From assembly GCA_903864505.1 (NCBI GenBank), contig CAIPGC010000172.1:1-48623 (forward strand): a stretch of DNA of 48,623 bases, written 5' to 3'. This stretch comes from an uncultured beta proteobacterium. GTDB taxonomy: Bacteria; Pseudomonadota; Gammaproteobacteria; Burkholderiales; Burkholderiaceae_C. Made by a program: the position numbers and the translations under genes. Below the pieces are notes generated by a model. That model saw nothing but the letters and a program-made list of their open reading frames with translations, did no database searches and was not told the DNA's origin. This document shows positions 33,762 through 41,611 of the stretch, piece after piece. The stretch's first letter is position 1. Every line of letters starts with the position of its first letter.

Positions 33762-36469
33762 TCCGACTGGTTGTGCTCGTCTGGATTTGGCTAGTTTCAA
33801 CACCATTGGTTGCCTCGACAGCACTCCAAATTGACGAAGCATCTTGCAGGAAGGACCCGTTCGACAGGCGCACACTCTACTTGCGCGGTACGTTCAACAG
33901 CTGGAATGCCGTGGAGAGCCAGAAGTTCATCTGGGCCTGCAGTCAGTATCAACTTGTCACTGTTCTGGAGGGAGACCACAGGTTTAAGGTCGGCGATGAG
34001 TCCTGGTCGGCAGATGCAGATTTCGGAGCTCGCGACAAGACGCCAGAGTTGGTCCGCCGGGGCGTCGAAATTCAACACCGTTTTACCGGAACGCACCGCG
34101 TGACCTTTGCCATGGACCCGGATAAGGAGCCACACACATTGCAGATTGAGAATTGTCCTTTGCCTGCTCCCTTCGGAAAGACCACCCTGTACCTTCGCGG
34201 GACGATGAACAACTGGGCGGCGCTTGATCTGTTCGCCTTTCAGTACAGTTGCGACGGCTACTATTTGAACGTCAACTTGTCGACACCGCACGAGTTCAAG
34301 ATTGCCGACGCAGCCATGAACGAACTCACAACTTTCGGGCGTTCACCGGAGGGGACGCTGGTGGTCGGTGGCACGGGTAACCTGTCGCATCCCTTCGGCG
34401 GAGAACAGACCGTAAAGCTGACGTTCGATCATGGGAAGCCCAAGCTTGCCGTCGGCCCCAAGACCTTTGCCGACCCGATTTCGATTGGTGTCGCCGACCC
34501 CGTCGCTTTGAGCATGCATTTCGATTCACGCGCGCGTGACAACAAGTCACCTTTTGGGGCCGTTGTTGCCGGAACAACGGTCCGGTTTGGAATGGCCGCG
34601 CGTAAGGGTATTGACAAAGTGACACTGGTAGTGGAGCGGCGTCGGCTTGAAGGCAATCAGGAGATTCTGGAGTACACCGAAGTGGCGCGTATTCCCATGG
34701 TACGAAGCGAACAGGGAAGGCTTGAGCGCTGGGAGGCTAGTTACCTGTTTGGGGATGTATCCGTCTATGGTTATTGGTTTGATGCAGAGATCGGGGGGCG
34801 CAAGTTCGTTTACCAGAACAACCTTGATCCCATCTTCTGGACGCGTGAAAAAGGTTCTGGCGGGCTCGGCCGGGTCGATGACAGTGCTGCGACAACGAAG
34901 AATATTCGGCGTTTCCGCCAAACTGTCTACACCGCTGATTTCAAGGTACCTGAGTGGGCTCCTGACATTGTTTTCTACTACATCTTTCCGGACCGCTTTC
35001 GTAATGGGGATAGAGGCAACGACCCAGCGCCCGGCCTCAGCAGGTACCACAACAGCACGGTGGAAATGCACAAGAACTGGAATGAATTGCCGTTTCTGCC
35101 TGGCAGCGGTGATGGCTCGGATGACGTGTACAACAACGATTTCTTTGGCGGCGACCTGGCCGGCATCATTGAGAAACTGGACTACATCAAAGAACTGGGT
35201 GCCAACACCATCTACATGACACCTGTATTCCAGGGTGCAAGTAACCACAAGTACGATACCGCCGACTACAGAAATATCGACCCCGCCTTTGGTACGAATG
35301 ATGATTTTGTCCGTCTTGCACGCGAAGCGGCACGGCGCGGTATTCGGATCATTGTGGATACGAGTTTGAATCACACCGGAGCCGATTCAATCTACTTTGA
35401 CCGCTTTGGAAATTACCGGTCAGGTGGTGCGTTCGCGGGAGGAAAGATTCGCGCAGATTCTCCCTTCTCCGATTGGTACACCTTTGACCCGTCCCAGACG
35501 GATCCTGACAAGCAGTACAAGGGGTGGACGGGCGTTACCGATTTGCCTGAACTCAATAAGGCATCGCCGGCATTCCGCAAGTTCGCCTACGGAGCCGACG
35601 ATTCGGTCATGAAGCGGTGGCTGGATCGGGGTGCTGCAGGTTGGCGGATGGACGTAGCGCCGTGGGTTCCGGACGATTTCTGGCGCGAATGGCGCAAAGC
35701 CATCAAACAGCATGCTCCGGATGCATTGACGGTGGCTGAGACTTGGTTTGATGCATCCAAATACTTTCTGGGGGACATGTTCGATTCAACCATGAACTAC
35801 ATCTTCCGCAGCACCGTGCTGGAATATGCGGCCGGCGGCAAAGCCTCCTCTTTATATTCGAACATCGAACAGATGCGTGAGGCTTACCCGCCGCAGGCGT
35901 TTTATGCGTTAATGAATTTGCTTTCCAGTCACGATCAGGCGCGTGCGCTGCACGTACTGGGCTGGAACGCAATTTCTAATGACGCAGAACGGGTTGCGCT
36001 AGCGAAGAGTCGCCTGAAGCTGGCGATGCTTTTTCAAATGACTTTTCCAGGCGCACCAGCTGTGTATTACGGCGACGAGGTGGGAGTTACCGGTGGCGAT
36101 GACCCGTACAACCGTGCGCCGTACCCTTGGGCTGATCAGGGAGGTGCCCCTGACCATGATTTGCATGCTGAAGTCAGGCGCCTGATAAGACTGCGCCACG
36201 ATAACCCCGTATTGCGACGTGGCTCCATGGGCGCGCCGCTGTACATCGATGATCACGTCATCGTGCTGTCTCGCCAGCTCAGTGGTGTGCAGGCGATAAC
36301 CGCATTCAATAACGCCTTAGAGCACCGTCGGGTCTCGATCCAACTGCCAGAATGGACGAGCAACGTGTCGCTTACGGATGCTTGGACCGGTGCTATCACA
36401 GATGCAAGGGACGGGAAACTCACCGTGGACATTCCAGCCCTGAGCGGAATTATTTTGCTTAGTCAATGA
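33758..36469 (+). CDS. Periplasmic GH13 alpha-amylase/neopullulanase with tandem N-terminal modules
   Basis: An exported 903-residue GH13 glucan hydrolase. GTG 33758 overlaps the malG stop (GTGA), giving a signal peptide [19 protein letters not shown]. Two related ~95-residue modules follow, starting [13 protein letters not shown] and [13 protein letters not shown], which look like starch-binding/E-set folds. A further N-domain of neopullulanase type comes next, then the TIM barrel from about residue 405 ([13 protein letters not shown]). Catalytic blocks: DTSLNH (about 531), nucleophile Asp about 631 in GWRMDVAPW, acid/base Glu about 661 in VAETW, and SSHD about 725. In an operon with malKEFG, it probably shortens or linearises dextrins in the periplasm before import. 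Exact specificity is not fixed by motifs. Confidence 0.91.
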   Translation: MIRLVVLVWIWLVSTPLVASTALQIDEASCRKDPFDRRTLYLRGTFNSWNAVESQKFIWACSQYQLVTVLEGDHRFKVGDESWSADADFGARDKTPELVRRGVEIQHRFTGTHRVTFAMDPDKEPHTLQIENCPLPAPFGKTTLYLRGTMNNWAALDLFAFQYSCDGYYLNVNLSTPHEFKIADAAMNELTTFGRSPEGTLVVGGTGNLSHPFGGEQTVKLTFDHGKPKLAVGPKTFADPISIGVADPVALSMHFDSRARDNKSPFGAVVAGTTVRFGMAARKGIDKVTLVVERRRLEGNQEILEYTEVARIPMVRSEQGRLERWEASYLFGDVSVYGYWFDAEIGGRKFVYQNNLDPIFWTREKGSGGLGRVDDSAATTKNIRRFRQTVYTADFKVPEWAPDIVFYYIFPDRFRNGDRGNDPAPGLSRYHNSTVEMHKNWNELPFLPGSGDGSDDVYNNDFFGGDLAGIIEKLDYIKELGANTIYMTPVFQGASNHKYDTADYRNIDPAFGTNDDFVRLAREAARRGIRIIVDTSLNHTGADSIYFDRFGNYRSGGAFAGGKIRADSPFSDWYTFDPSQTDPDKQYKGWTGVTDLPELNKASPAFRKFAYGADDSVMKRWLDRGAAGWRMDVAPWVPDDFWREWRKAIKQHAPDALTVAETWFDASKYFLGDMFDSTMNYIFRSTVLEYAAGGKASSLYSNIEQMREAYPPQAFYALMNLLSSHDQARALHVLGWNAISNDAERVALAKSRLKLAMLFQMTFPGAPAVYYGDEVGVTGGDDPYNRAPYPWADQGGAPDHDLHAEVRRLIRLRHDNPVLRRGSMGAPLYIDDHVIVLSRQLSGVQAITAFNNALEHRRVSIQLPEWTSNVSLTDAWTGAITDARDGKLTVDIPALSGIILLSQ

Positions 36470-36494
36470 CTTGTCACGGCCGGTTGCTGCATGG

Positions 36495-36509
36495 TGTAGT
36501 TTGCCTACA
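36495..36509. promoter_or_regulatory. HexR/RpiR-like palindromic site upstream of the TonB receptor gene
   Basis: TGTAGTTTGCCTACA is a palindrome with TGTAG/CTACA arms, matching 13 of 15 positions of the HexR consensus TGTARTwwwAYTACA. It differs from the malQ/malK site at only 3 positions. It lies 254 bases before the receptor start and just after the amylase stop, so it might act on the receptor promoter or be a distal site. Confidence 0.6.
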
Positions 36510-36553
36510 TTCTCTGTTTGGATTGCAGCAAGATCCAGTTATAAGGCGGAGTT

Positions 36554-36575
36554 CTCGTTGAGCTGGGCCAACGAG
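36554..36575. terminator. Hairpin after the mal operon, possible terminator
   Basis: A perfect 7-bp stem CTCGTTG (36554-36560) with CAACGAG (36569-36575) and an 8-base loop, in the gap between the amylase and receptor genes. There is no T-run, so termination is uncertain. Confidence 0.3.
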
Positions 36576-36633
36576 TGTCGCTAAATAGCGCCTTTAACCG
36601 GTGAAAAACAACGAAAACGGTGTTTACCCTAAT

Positions 36634-36683
36634 ACAAGAAAATATCTTGTTTTGGTACAAACGTACTGTTCTGTAGGCAGTAC
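36634..36683. promoter_or_regulatory. Two inverted repeats in the receptor promoter region
   Basis: ACAAGA-AAATA-TCTTGT (36634-36650) and GTACTG-N9-CAGTAC (36663-36683) are perfect 6-bp-arm palindromes in an AT-rich stretch 80-130 bases before the receptor start. They are candidates for operators of a maltose-responsive regulator or for leader structure. No recognisable -35/-10 pair can be assigned with confidence. Confidence 0.4.
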
Positions 36684-36762
36684 CAACTGCCCTTTTCCAC
36701 GTCCTTTGAGCCATCGCTCGAAGAATACTGTACCCGTCACATGCCTTAGGAGACTGATTGTC

Positions 36763-39486
36763 ATGAATTCCCTTGTTCAGCGTCCCGACAAAGCGCTTTC
36801 GCGTCGCTCTGCGTTTAAGTTAGCCCCGGTCGCCGTTGGCTGCGCCGCCCTATTGCTGGTTACCGCGAGCGCCTACGCGCAGCAAGCCGACACCTCACTT
36901 GGCGTCGTTACAGTAACGGGCATTCGCGCGGCGATCGAGAGCGCGATATCTGTGAAGAAAGGTTCAGATGCTATCGTTGAGGCGATTTCTGCCGAAGATT
37001 TGGGCAAACTGCCAGACACCAGCATCGCCGACTCCATTGCTCGACTGCCGGGCGTTGCGGCCCAGCGCAACTGGGAGGGTCGTGCAAGTCAGGTCAGTGT
37101 CCGCGGTATGCCGCCGGATTTCTCGACAACTTTGCTGAACGGTCGCGAGGTCGTTAACCCCAATGATGGGCGAGGGGCAGAGTTTGATGCATATCCGACA
37201 GAGTTGATCAACGGTGTCGTGCTGTTCAAGACACCAGATGCTGCGCTGATGGGGCAGGGGATTTCCGGAACTATCGACTTGCAAACCGTGCGTCCTCTCA
37301 ATGTCAACGGGCAAAAAATCTCGTTTGGGCTGAATGCGCAGCAAAACAGCATTGGTTTGGGACCAACGGGCGCTGGAAACAACTTTAGTTTTTCCTATAT
37401 CGACCAGAACAAGGAAAAGACGCTGGGCTTTGCTATCGGGGTTGCGCGTCAGAAGGGCGACTCAACCGGTCGAGCAGTCAATAGTTTCGATGACTCGGGA
37501 ACTTTTGCTGATGGTACAAAGATTGCTCTGCAAAAGAGCGTTACTGAGGCAACGCAACAGTCCACGTTTACACGTGACGGCGTGATGGCGGTACTTGAAT
37601 TCAAGCCCAGCAAGAATTACTCGTCGACGCTCGACCTGTTCTCATCCAAGACTGACCGCAGATCGTTGGGCCACCAGGTAGCATTCCCCAATTTCAACGG
37701 AGGCACGTTGAGCGGCGCAACCATTGTGGATGGTGTTGCTCTTGCAGGAACGGTGTCTGGTGTTCAAGGAATTGTCCAGACTATCGGACAGCAGCAAAAT
37801 GATGACAATCTCGCAATCGGCTGGAATAACAAGTTCAAGATTGATGCCAACTGGTCTGGTGTTGTCGATTTGTCGCGCTCCACCTCTAAGCGAGCTGAAA
37901 CCGACCTGGACTCGAATGCAGTCACTGGCAACAAGGGAACGTTGACGTTTGACAGTAGAACCAGTATTCCGACGTTCGGGTTTACCGGCGACAATCTTGC
38001 CGATCCTTCAAAACTGCTGCTTGGCGACACGCCTTGGGGCAAGGGTTGGCTGAAGAAGCCAACGATCGACGACACGTTGAATTCACTGCGTGTCGAGTTC
38101 AAGCGCAACCTCGAGAACGCATATTTCTCTGCAGTTGATTTTGGATTGAACTATTCAGACCGTACCAAGGTTCTCGGGATGACGGAAGGGTCTGTCGACT
38201 TTAAGAGCGGAGCAAGCACCGCAGCGCTACCGACTTCTTCCGCCATCAACGCCGGCATTTCCAACATCAGCATCTTGGGCTGGGATCCGATCGCATTGAT
38301 CGACTCAGTTTACAAATATACCGACATGGGTGACCAGTCTTGGGCGCGGATGAAGAACTGGTCTGTTGCCGAGAAGGTGTTGACAACTTTTGCAAAACTG
38401 GACATTGAAACCAGTATCGGTGGTATTCCCGTGCGTGGTAATGCAGGCGTTCAAATTGTCAAGACCGACCAGAGCTCCGTAGGGTTGACCTCCACAACTG
38501 TCGCAACTTGGGGGAACCCAGAGGGGAACCGTTACGTAATTAACGAACAAGGGAACCAGAGTGGTGGGAAGTCCTACACCGACGTGCTGCCGAGTTTGAA
38601 TCTGGTGTTTGACGTCGACAGCAACCAGGCGGTTCGCCTTGGCGTTGGGAAAATGCTGGCCCGTCCGACTATGCGCGACTTGCGAGCCAACGCGGTACTT
38701 GAATGCTGGTCACCTTCTGACGGAAGCTACAGTCCAACCAGCTGTAACGGCAATCACAGCGGTAGTGGTGGAAATCCTCTGCTCGATCCATTCCGCGCAA
38801 CGACATTTGATCTTGCCTATGAGAAGTACTTTGGCAAGCGTGCGTATGTGGCTGCCGCGGGGTTCTATAAGAACCTGGATACTTTCATTTATCAGCAGAG
38901 CTTTAAGTCGAATGTCCTTGCGGACAAGTACGGGCTGACTGGCTACCCCACATTGGACTATACCGGCCCAATGAACGGGGAAGGTGGCCAGATCTGGGGC
39001 TACGAACTCTCTGCCAGTGCGCCGTTTGACATGCTAACACCTGCCCTTTCAGGTTTTGGCGCATACGTCAACTACTCGGATACGCACAGCTCGGTCAATA
39101 TTCCCAACAGCATCGGTGGCTCTGCGACCAAAATGGAACTCCCTGGCCTATCCAAGCAGGTGCTGAACCTCAGCGCTTACTACGAGAAGGATGGATTTTC
39201 GGCGCGCGTGGGTCAGCGCACTCGATCAGACTTCATTGGTGAATTCACGAGTAATGAGTATGAACGCAAGCTAACCTATATCAAGGGTGAAAAGATTGTC
39301 GATGTTCAGATCGGCTATGAATTCAAGAGTGGAACGGCGAAGGGACTGTCCGTGGTATTCCAGGCGAACAACGTCAATGATGCGGTGTTCCAAAAGTATC
39401 GTGTGAATGCAGATGGATCGCAGGAAATCACGTCGTCGTCGCAGTATGGCAAGAACTACATGCTGGGTTTGAATTACAAGTATTGA
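36763..39486 (+). CDS. TonB-dependent receptor, maltodextrin/starch oligosaccharide type
   Basis: An outer-membrane active transporter of 907 residues in the TonB-Xanthomonas/Caulobacter family. The ATG at 36763 yields a signal peptide ending near SAYAQQ; the open frame from 36601 adds 54 unsupported residues. The TonB-box region reads VVTVTGIRAAIESA. The plug domain contains LPDTSIADSIARLPGVAAQR and VSVRGMPPDFSTTLLNGREV. The beta-barrel runs to a C-terminal aromatic (LGLNYKY), as required for barrel assembly. Placement between the malKEFG-amylase operon and the glucokinase gene suggests uptake of maltodextrins, as for Caulobacter MalA; no sequence motif fixes the substrate. No LamB-type porin is present in the window. 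Confidence 0.92.
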   Translation: MNSLVQRPDKALSRRSAFKLAPVAVGCAALLLVTASAYAQQADTSLGVVTVTGIRAAIESAISVKKGSDAIVEAISAEDLGKLPDTSIADSIARLPGVAAQRNWEGRASQVSVRGMPPDFSTTLLNGREVVNPNDGRGAEFDAYPTELINGVVLFKTPDAALMGQGISGTIDLQTVRPLNVNGQKISFGLNAQQNSIGLGPTGAGNNFSFSYIDQNKEKTLGFAIGVARQKGDSTGRAVNSFDDSGTFADGTKIALQKSVTEATQQSTFTRDGVMAVLEFKPSKNYSSTLDLFSSKTDRRSLGHQVAFPNFNGGTLSGATIVDGVALAGTVSGVQGIVQTIGQQQNDDNLAIGWNNKFKIDANWSGVVDLSRSTSKRAETDLDSNAVTGNKGTLTFDSRTSIPTFGFTGDNLADPSKLLLGDTPWGKGWLKKPTIDDTLNSLRVEFKRNLENAYFSAVDFGLNYSDRTKVLGMTEGSVDFKSGASTAALPTSSAINAGISNISILGWDPIALIDSVYKYTDMGDQSWARMKNWSVAEKVLTTFAKLDIETSIGGIPVRGNAGVQIVKTDQSSVGLTSTTVATWGNPEGNRYVINEQGNQSGGKSYTDVLPSLNLVFDVDSNQAVRLGVGKMLARPTMRDLRANAVLECWSPSDGSYSPTSCNGNHSGSGGNPLLDPFRATTFDLAYEKYFGKRAYVAAAGFYKNLDTFIYQQSFKSNVLADKYGLTGYPTLDYTGPMNGEGGQIWGYELSASAPFDMLTPALSGFGAYVNYSDTHSSVNIPNSIGGSATKMELPGLSKQVLNLSAYYEKDGFSARVGQRTRSDFIGEFTSNEYERKLTYIKGEKIVDVQIGYEFKSGTAKGLSVVFQANNVNDAVFQKYRVNADGSQEITSSSQYGKNYMLGLNYKY

Positions 39487-39690
39487 TTGGAGAACCTCAG
39501 GGTTTTCGGACATGAAAGGTGGCAGGGCGGGTGATTTTTTCACAATGCCTTGCCACTCAATCATCCATAGGAGGGCCTCGTTGCGTTGGGCGAGAGCCAT
39601 GGGCTTGGAATGGGTGCGGAAGTGTTCAACTTCTTGCGCAGGCCGCAGGGTCGATTTGGTATTCGCGGATGAGTGAGTGTGGGGTAATTG

Positions 39691-41610
39691 GTGAATTCTT
39701 CGCTTTTCAATAACCCGCGATTGTTGGCAGATATTGGGGGTACCTATGCACGATTCTGTGTGGAGGTTGCCCCAAACAATTTTTCACATGCAGCGTCACT
39801 GACCTGTGCCGATCATGCGGATTTCTACTCTGCCGTAACGTCCTACCTGTCGGGTGTGATGGGAACGCTCAAAGGAGAAATCAAACACGCAGCGGTTGCG
39901 ATTGCGAATCCAGTGGCCGGCGACCTGGTTCGCATGACCAATTACCACTGGACATTCTCAATCGAAGAGCTGCGCCAGCGACTGGCGCTGGACAACTTGG
40001 TGGTGGTCAATGACTTTACCGCGCTGGCAACGGCTGTGCCGAGGCTCCCCGCTGCGCAGCGACGTCAAGTTGGAGGTGGCACGGTGGTTCCCCGAAGCGT
40101 CATCGGACTCATCGGTCCTGGTAGCGGACTTGGTGTGTCCGGTCTGATTCCGGCGCAGGACGGGTGGATTGCTTTGGGGACTGAGGGTGGGCACACCACC
40201 TTCTCGCCCCATGATGAGCGTGAAGTAGCAATTCTTCGCTACGCTTGGCGCTATTTCGACCATGTCTCATTCGAACGCCTGTTGTCGGGGCCCGGTATTG
40301 AACTCATTTTTTGCGCATTGTCAGAGCGCGCAGGGAATGCACCCAGGGAACTCAAAGCCCCGCAAATAACGCGACTGGCATTGGACCGTGGCGATGAAAT
40401 TTGCACCGAAACTCTCGAGGTGTTTTGCGCCATGCTGGGGACTGCTGCCGCCAATCTGGCGGTAACGCAAGGGGCCTTCGGTGGCATTTACATTGGAGGA
40501 GGTATCGTTCCGAGGCTCGGACAGTATTTTGACCAGTCACCTTTTCGCCGTCGATTCGAAGACAAGGGACGCTTCGCAGGCTACATGGAAAGCATTCCGA
40601 CCTTTGTGATCACAGCACCCGATGCGACTTTGATCGGAGCGTCGGCACTACTGGCCGATCAGCTTCACGCATTGGACGCTTCCGACGGCTCAGCGATTCT
40701 GGCGCAGATTCGACGGGGCTTGCCCAGTCTGTCGCGTGCTGAACAAAAGGTCGCCAAGCACATACTGGCACATTCCCGATTGGCATTGAATGCTCCCATT
40801 GGACAGATTGCGGAGGCGGCGGACGTCAGCCAGCCGACCGTTATACGGTTTTGCCGGTCTCTCGGATGTGAGGGTTTGTCCGACTTCAAGCTCCGTCTCG
40901 CATCGGGCTTGACGGGGACCATGCCCATTACGCACACGCGCGTTACTGGGGATGACTCGATGTTGGAGCTAGGTGCCAAGGTGCTGGGGAATACTGCGGC
41001 GGCGATTCTGCAAGCACGCGATCATCTCAATCGGGAGACTATGGATCGCGCCACGCGGCTAATTGCTGACGCGCCGAGGCTGGATATTTACGGTGTTGGG
41101 CACTATGGTTCAGTGGCAACCGACGCCCAGTTCAAATTTCTGCGGGTGGGTGTGCCGGCAGTAGCCTACACGGACACAAGGCTACAGGCGCTGTCGGCGG
41201 ATTTGTTGAATCCACAGACCGTAGTCCTCGTTGTCAGCGGCAGTGGCCGCATTGCAGAACTGCTGGATGTAGCCGAGAAGGCCAAGGAGCGTGGTGCCAC
41301 GCTGGTTGCAATTACACAGAGTCAATCGCCGCTCGCTCGCAAGGCAGATCTGGCGCTCATTGTGGATCACGTTGAAGATATCGCCACGCAGGTTCCCATG
41401 ATCAGTCGCATCCTGCACTTGGCAATGATTGATATCCTGGTGGTTGGCGTGGCGCTTCAAAGGGGCGCTGTTCAGAAGGCGCAATGTAGTGCTGCGACCC
41501 AGACATTGGACGAGGCAAAACCGCATTACTCTGTTCCCAGACCACTATCGGGCGGTCTAGGTGTGAGCGTTGCTGGCACGCTTGCACACCTTACTTCGTA
41601 CAGCAGTTAG
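39691..41610 (+). CDS. glk: Bifunctional glucokinase / RpiR-family transcriptional regulator
   Basis: A fusion of about 639 residues. Residues 8-330 are a proteobacterial glucokinase: LLADIGGTYARFCVEV (phosphate-binding), VVNDFTALATAVPRL (catalytic Asp in NDF), ALGTEGGHTTFSP and a GGIYIGGGIVPRLG segment. Residues about 334-410 are an RpiR/HexR helix-turn-helix (LSRAEQKVAKHILAHSRLAL, IAEAADVSQPTVIRFCRSLG). Residues about 460-600 are a SIS sugar-phosphate-binding domain (DIYGVGHYGSVATDAQFKF, VLVVSGSGRIAELLDVA). The fusion is known in Burkholderiales. GTG 39691 with GGGGT about 6 bases upstream is preferred over TTG 39688. It would phosphorylate glucose released by MalQ and amylases and may sense the product. 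Confidence 0.95.
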   Translation: MNSSLFNNPRLLADIGGTYARFCVEVAPNNFSHAASLTCADHADFYSAVTSYLSGVMGTLKGEIKHAAVAIANPVAGDLVRMTNYHWTFSIEELRQRLALDNLVVVNDFTALATAVPRLPAAQRRQVGGGTVVPRSVIGLIGPGSGLGVSGLIPAQDGWIALGTEGGHTTFSPHDEREVAILRYAWRYFDHVSFERLLSGPGIELIFCALSERAGNAPRELKAPQITRLALDRGDEICTETLEVFCAMLGTAAANLAVTQGAFGGIYIGGGIVPRLGQYFDQSPFRRRFEDKGRFAGYMESIPTFVITAPDATLIGASALLADQLHALDASDGSAILAQIRRGLPSLSRAEQKVAKHILAHSRLALNAPIGQIAEAADVSQPTVIRFCRSLGCEGLSDFKLRLASGLTGTMPITHTRVTGDDSMLELGAKVLGNTAAAILQARDHLNRETMDRATRLIADAPRLDIYGVGHYGSVATDAQFKFLRVGVPAVAYTDTRLQALSADLLNPQTVVLVVSGSGRIAELLDVAEKAKERGATLVAITQSQSPLARKADLALIVDHVEDIATQVPMISRILHLAMIDILVVGVALQRGAVQKAQCSAATQTLDEAKPHYSVPRPLSGGLGVSVAGTLAHLTSYSS

Positions 41611-41611
41611 C

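Noticed and set aside
39691-41610. Possible frameshifted or chimeric assembly of two genes (glk and rpiR)
   Set aside because: The frame is open throughout with sensible linker sequence, and the same fusion is known in Burkholderiales.
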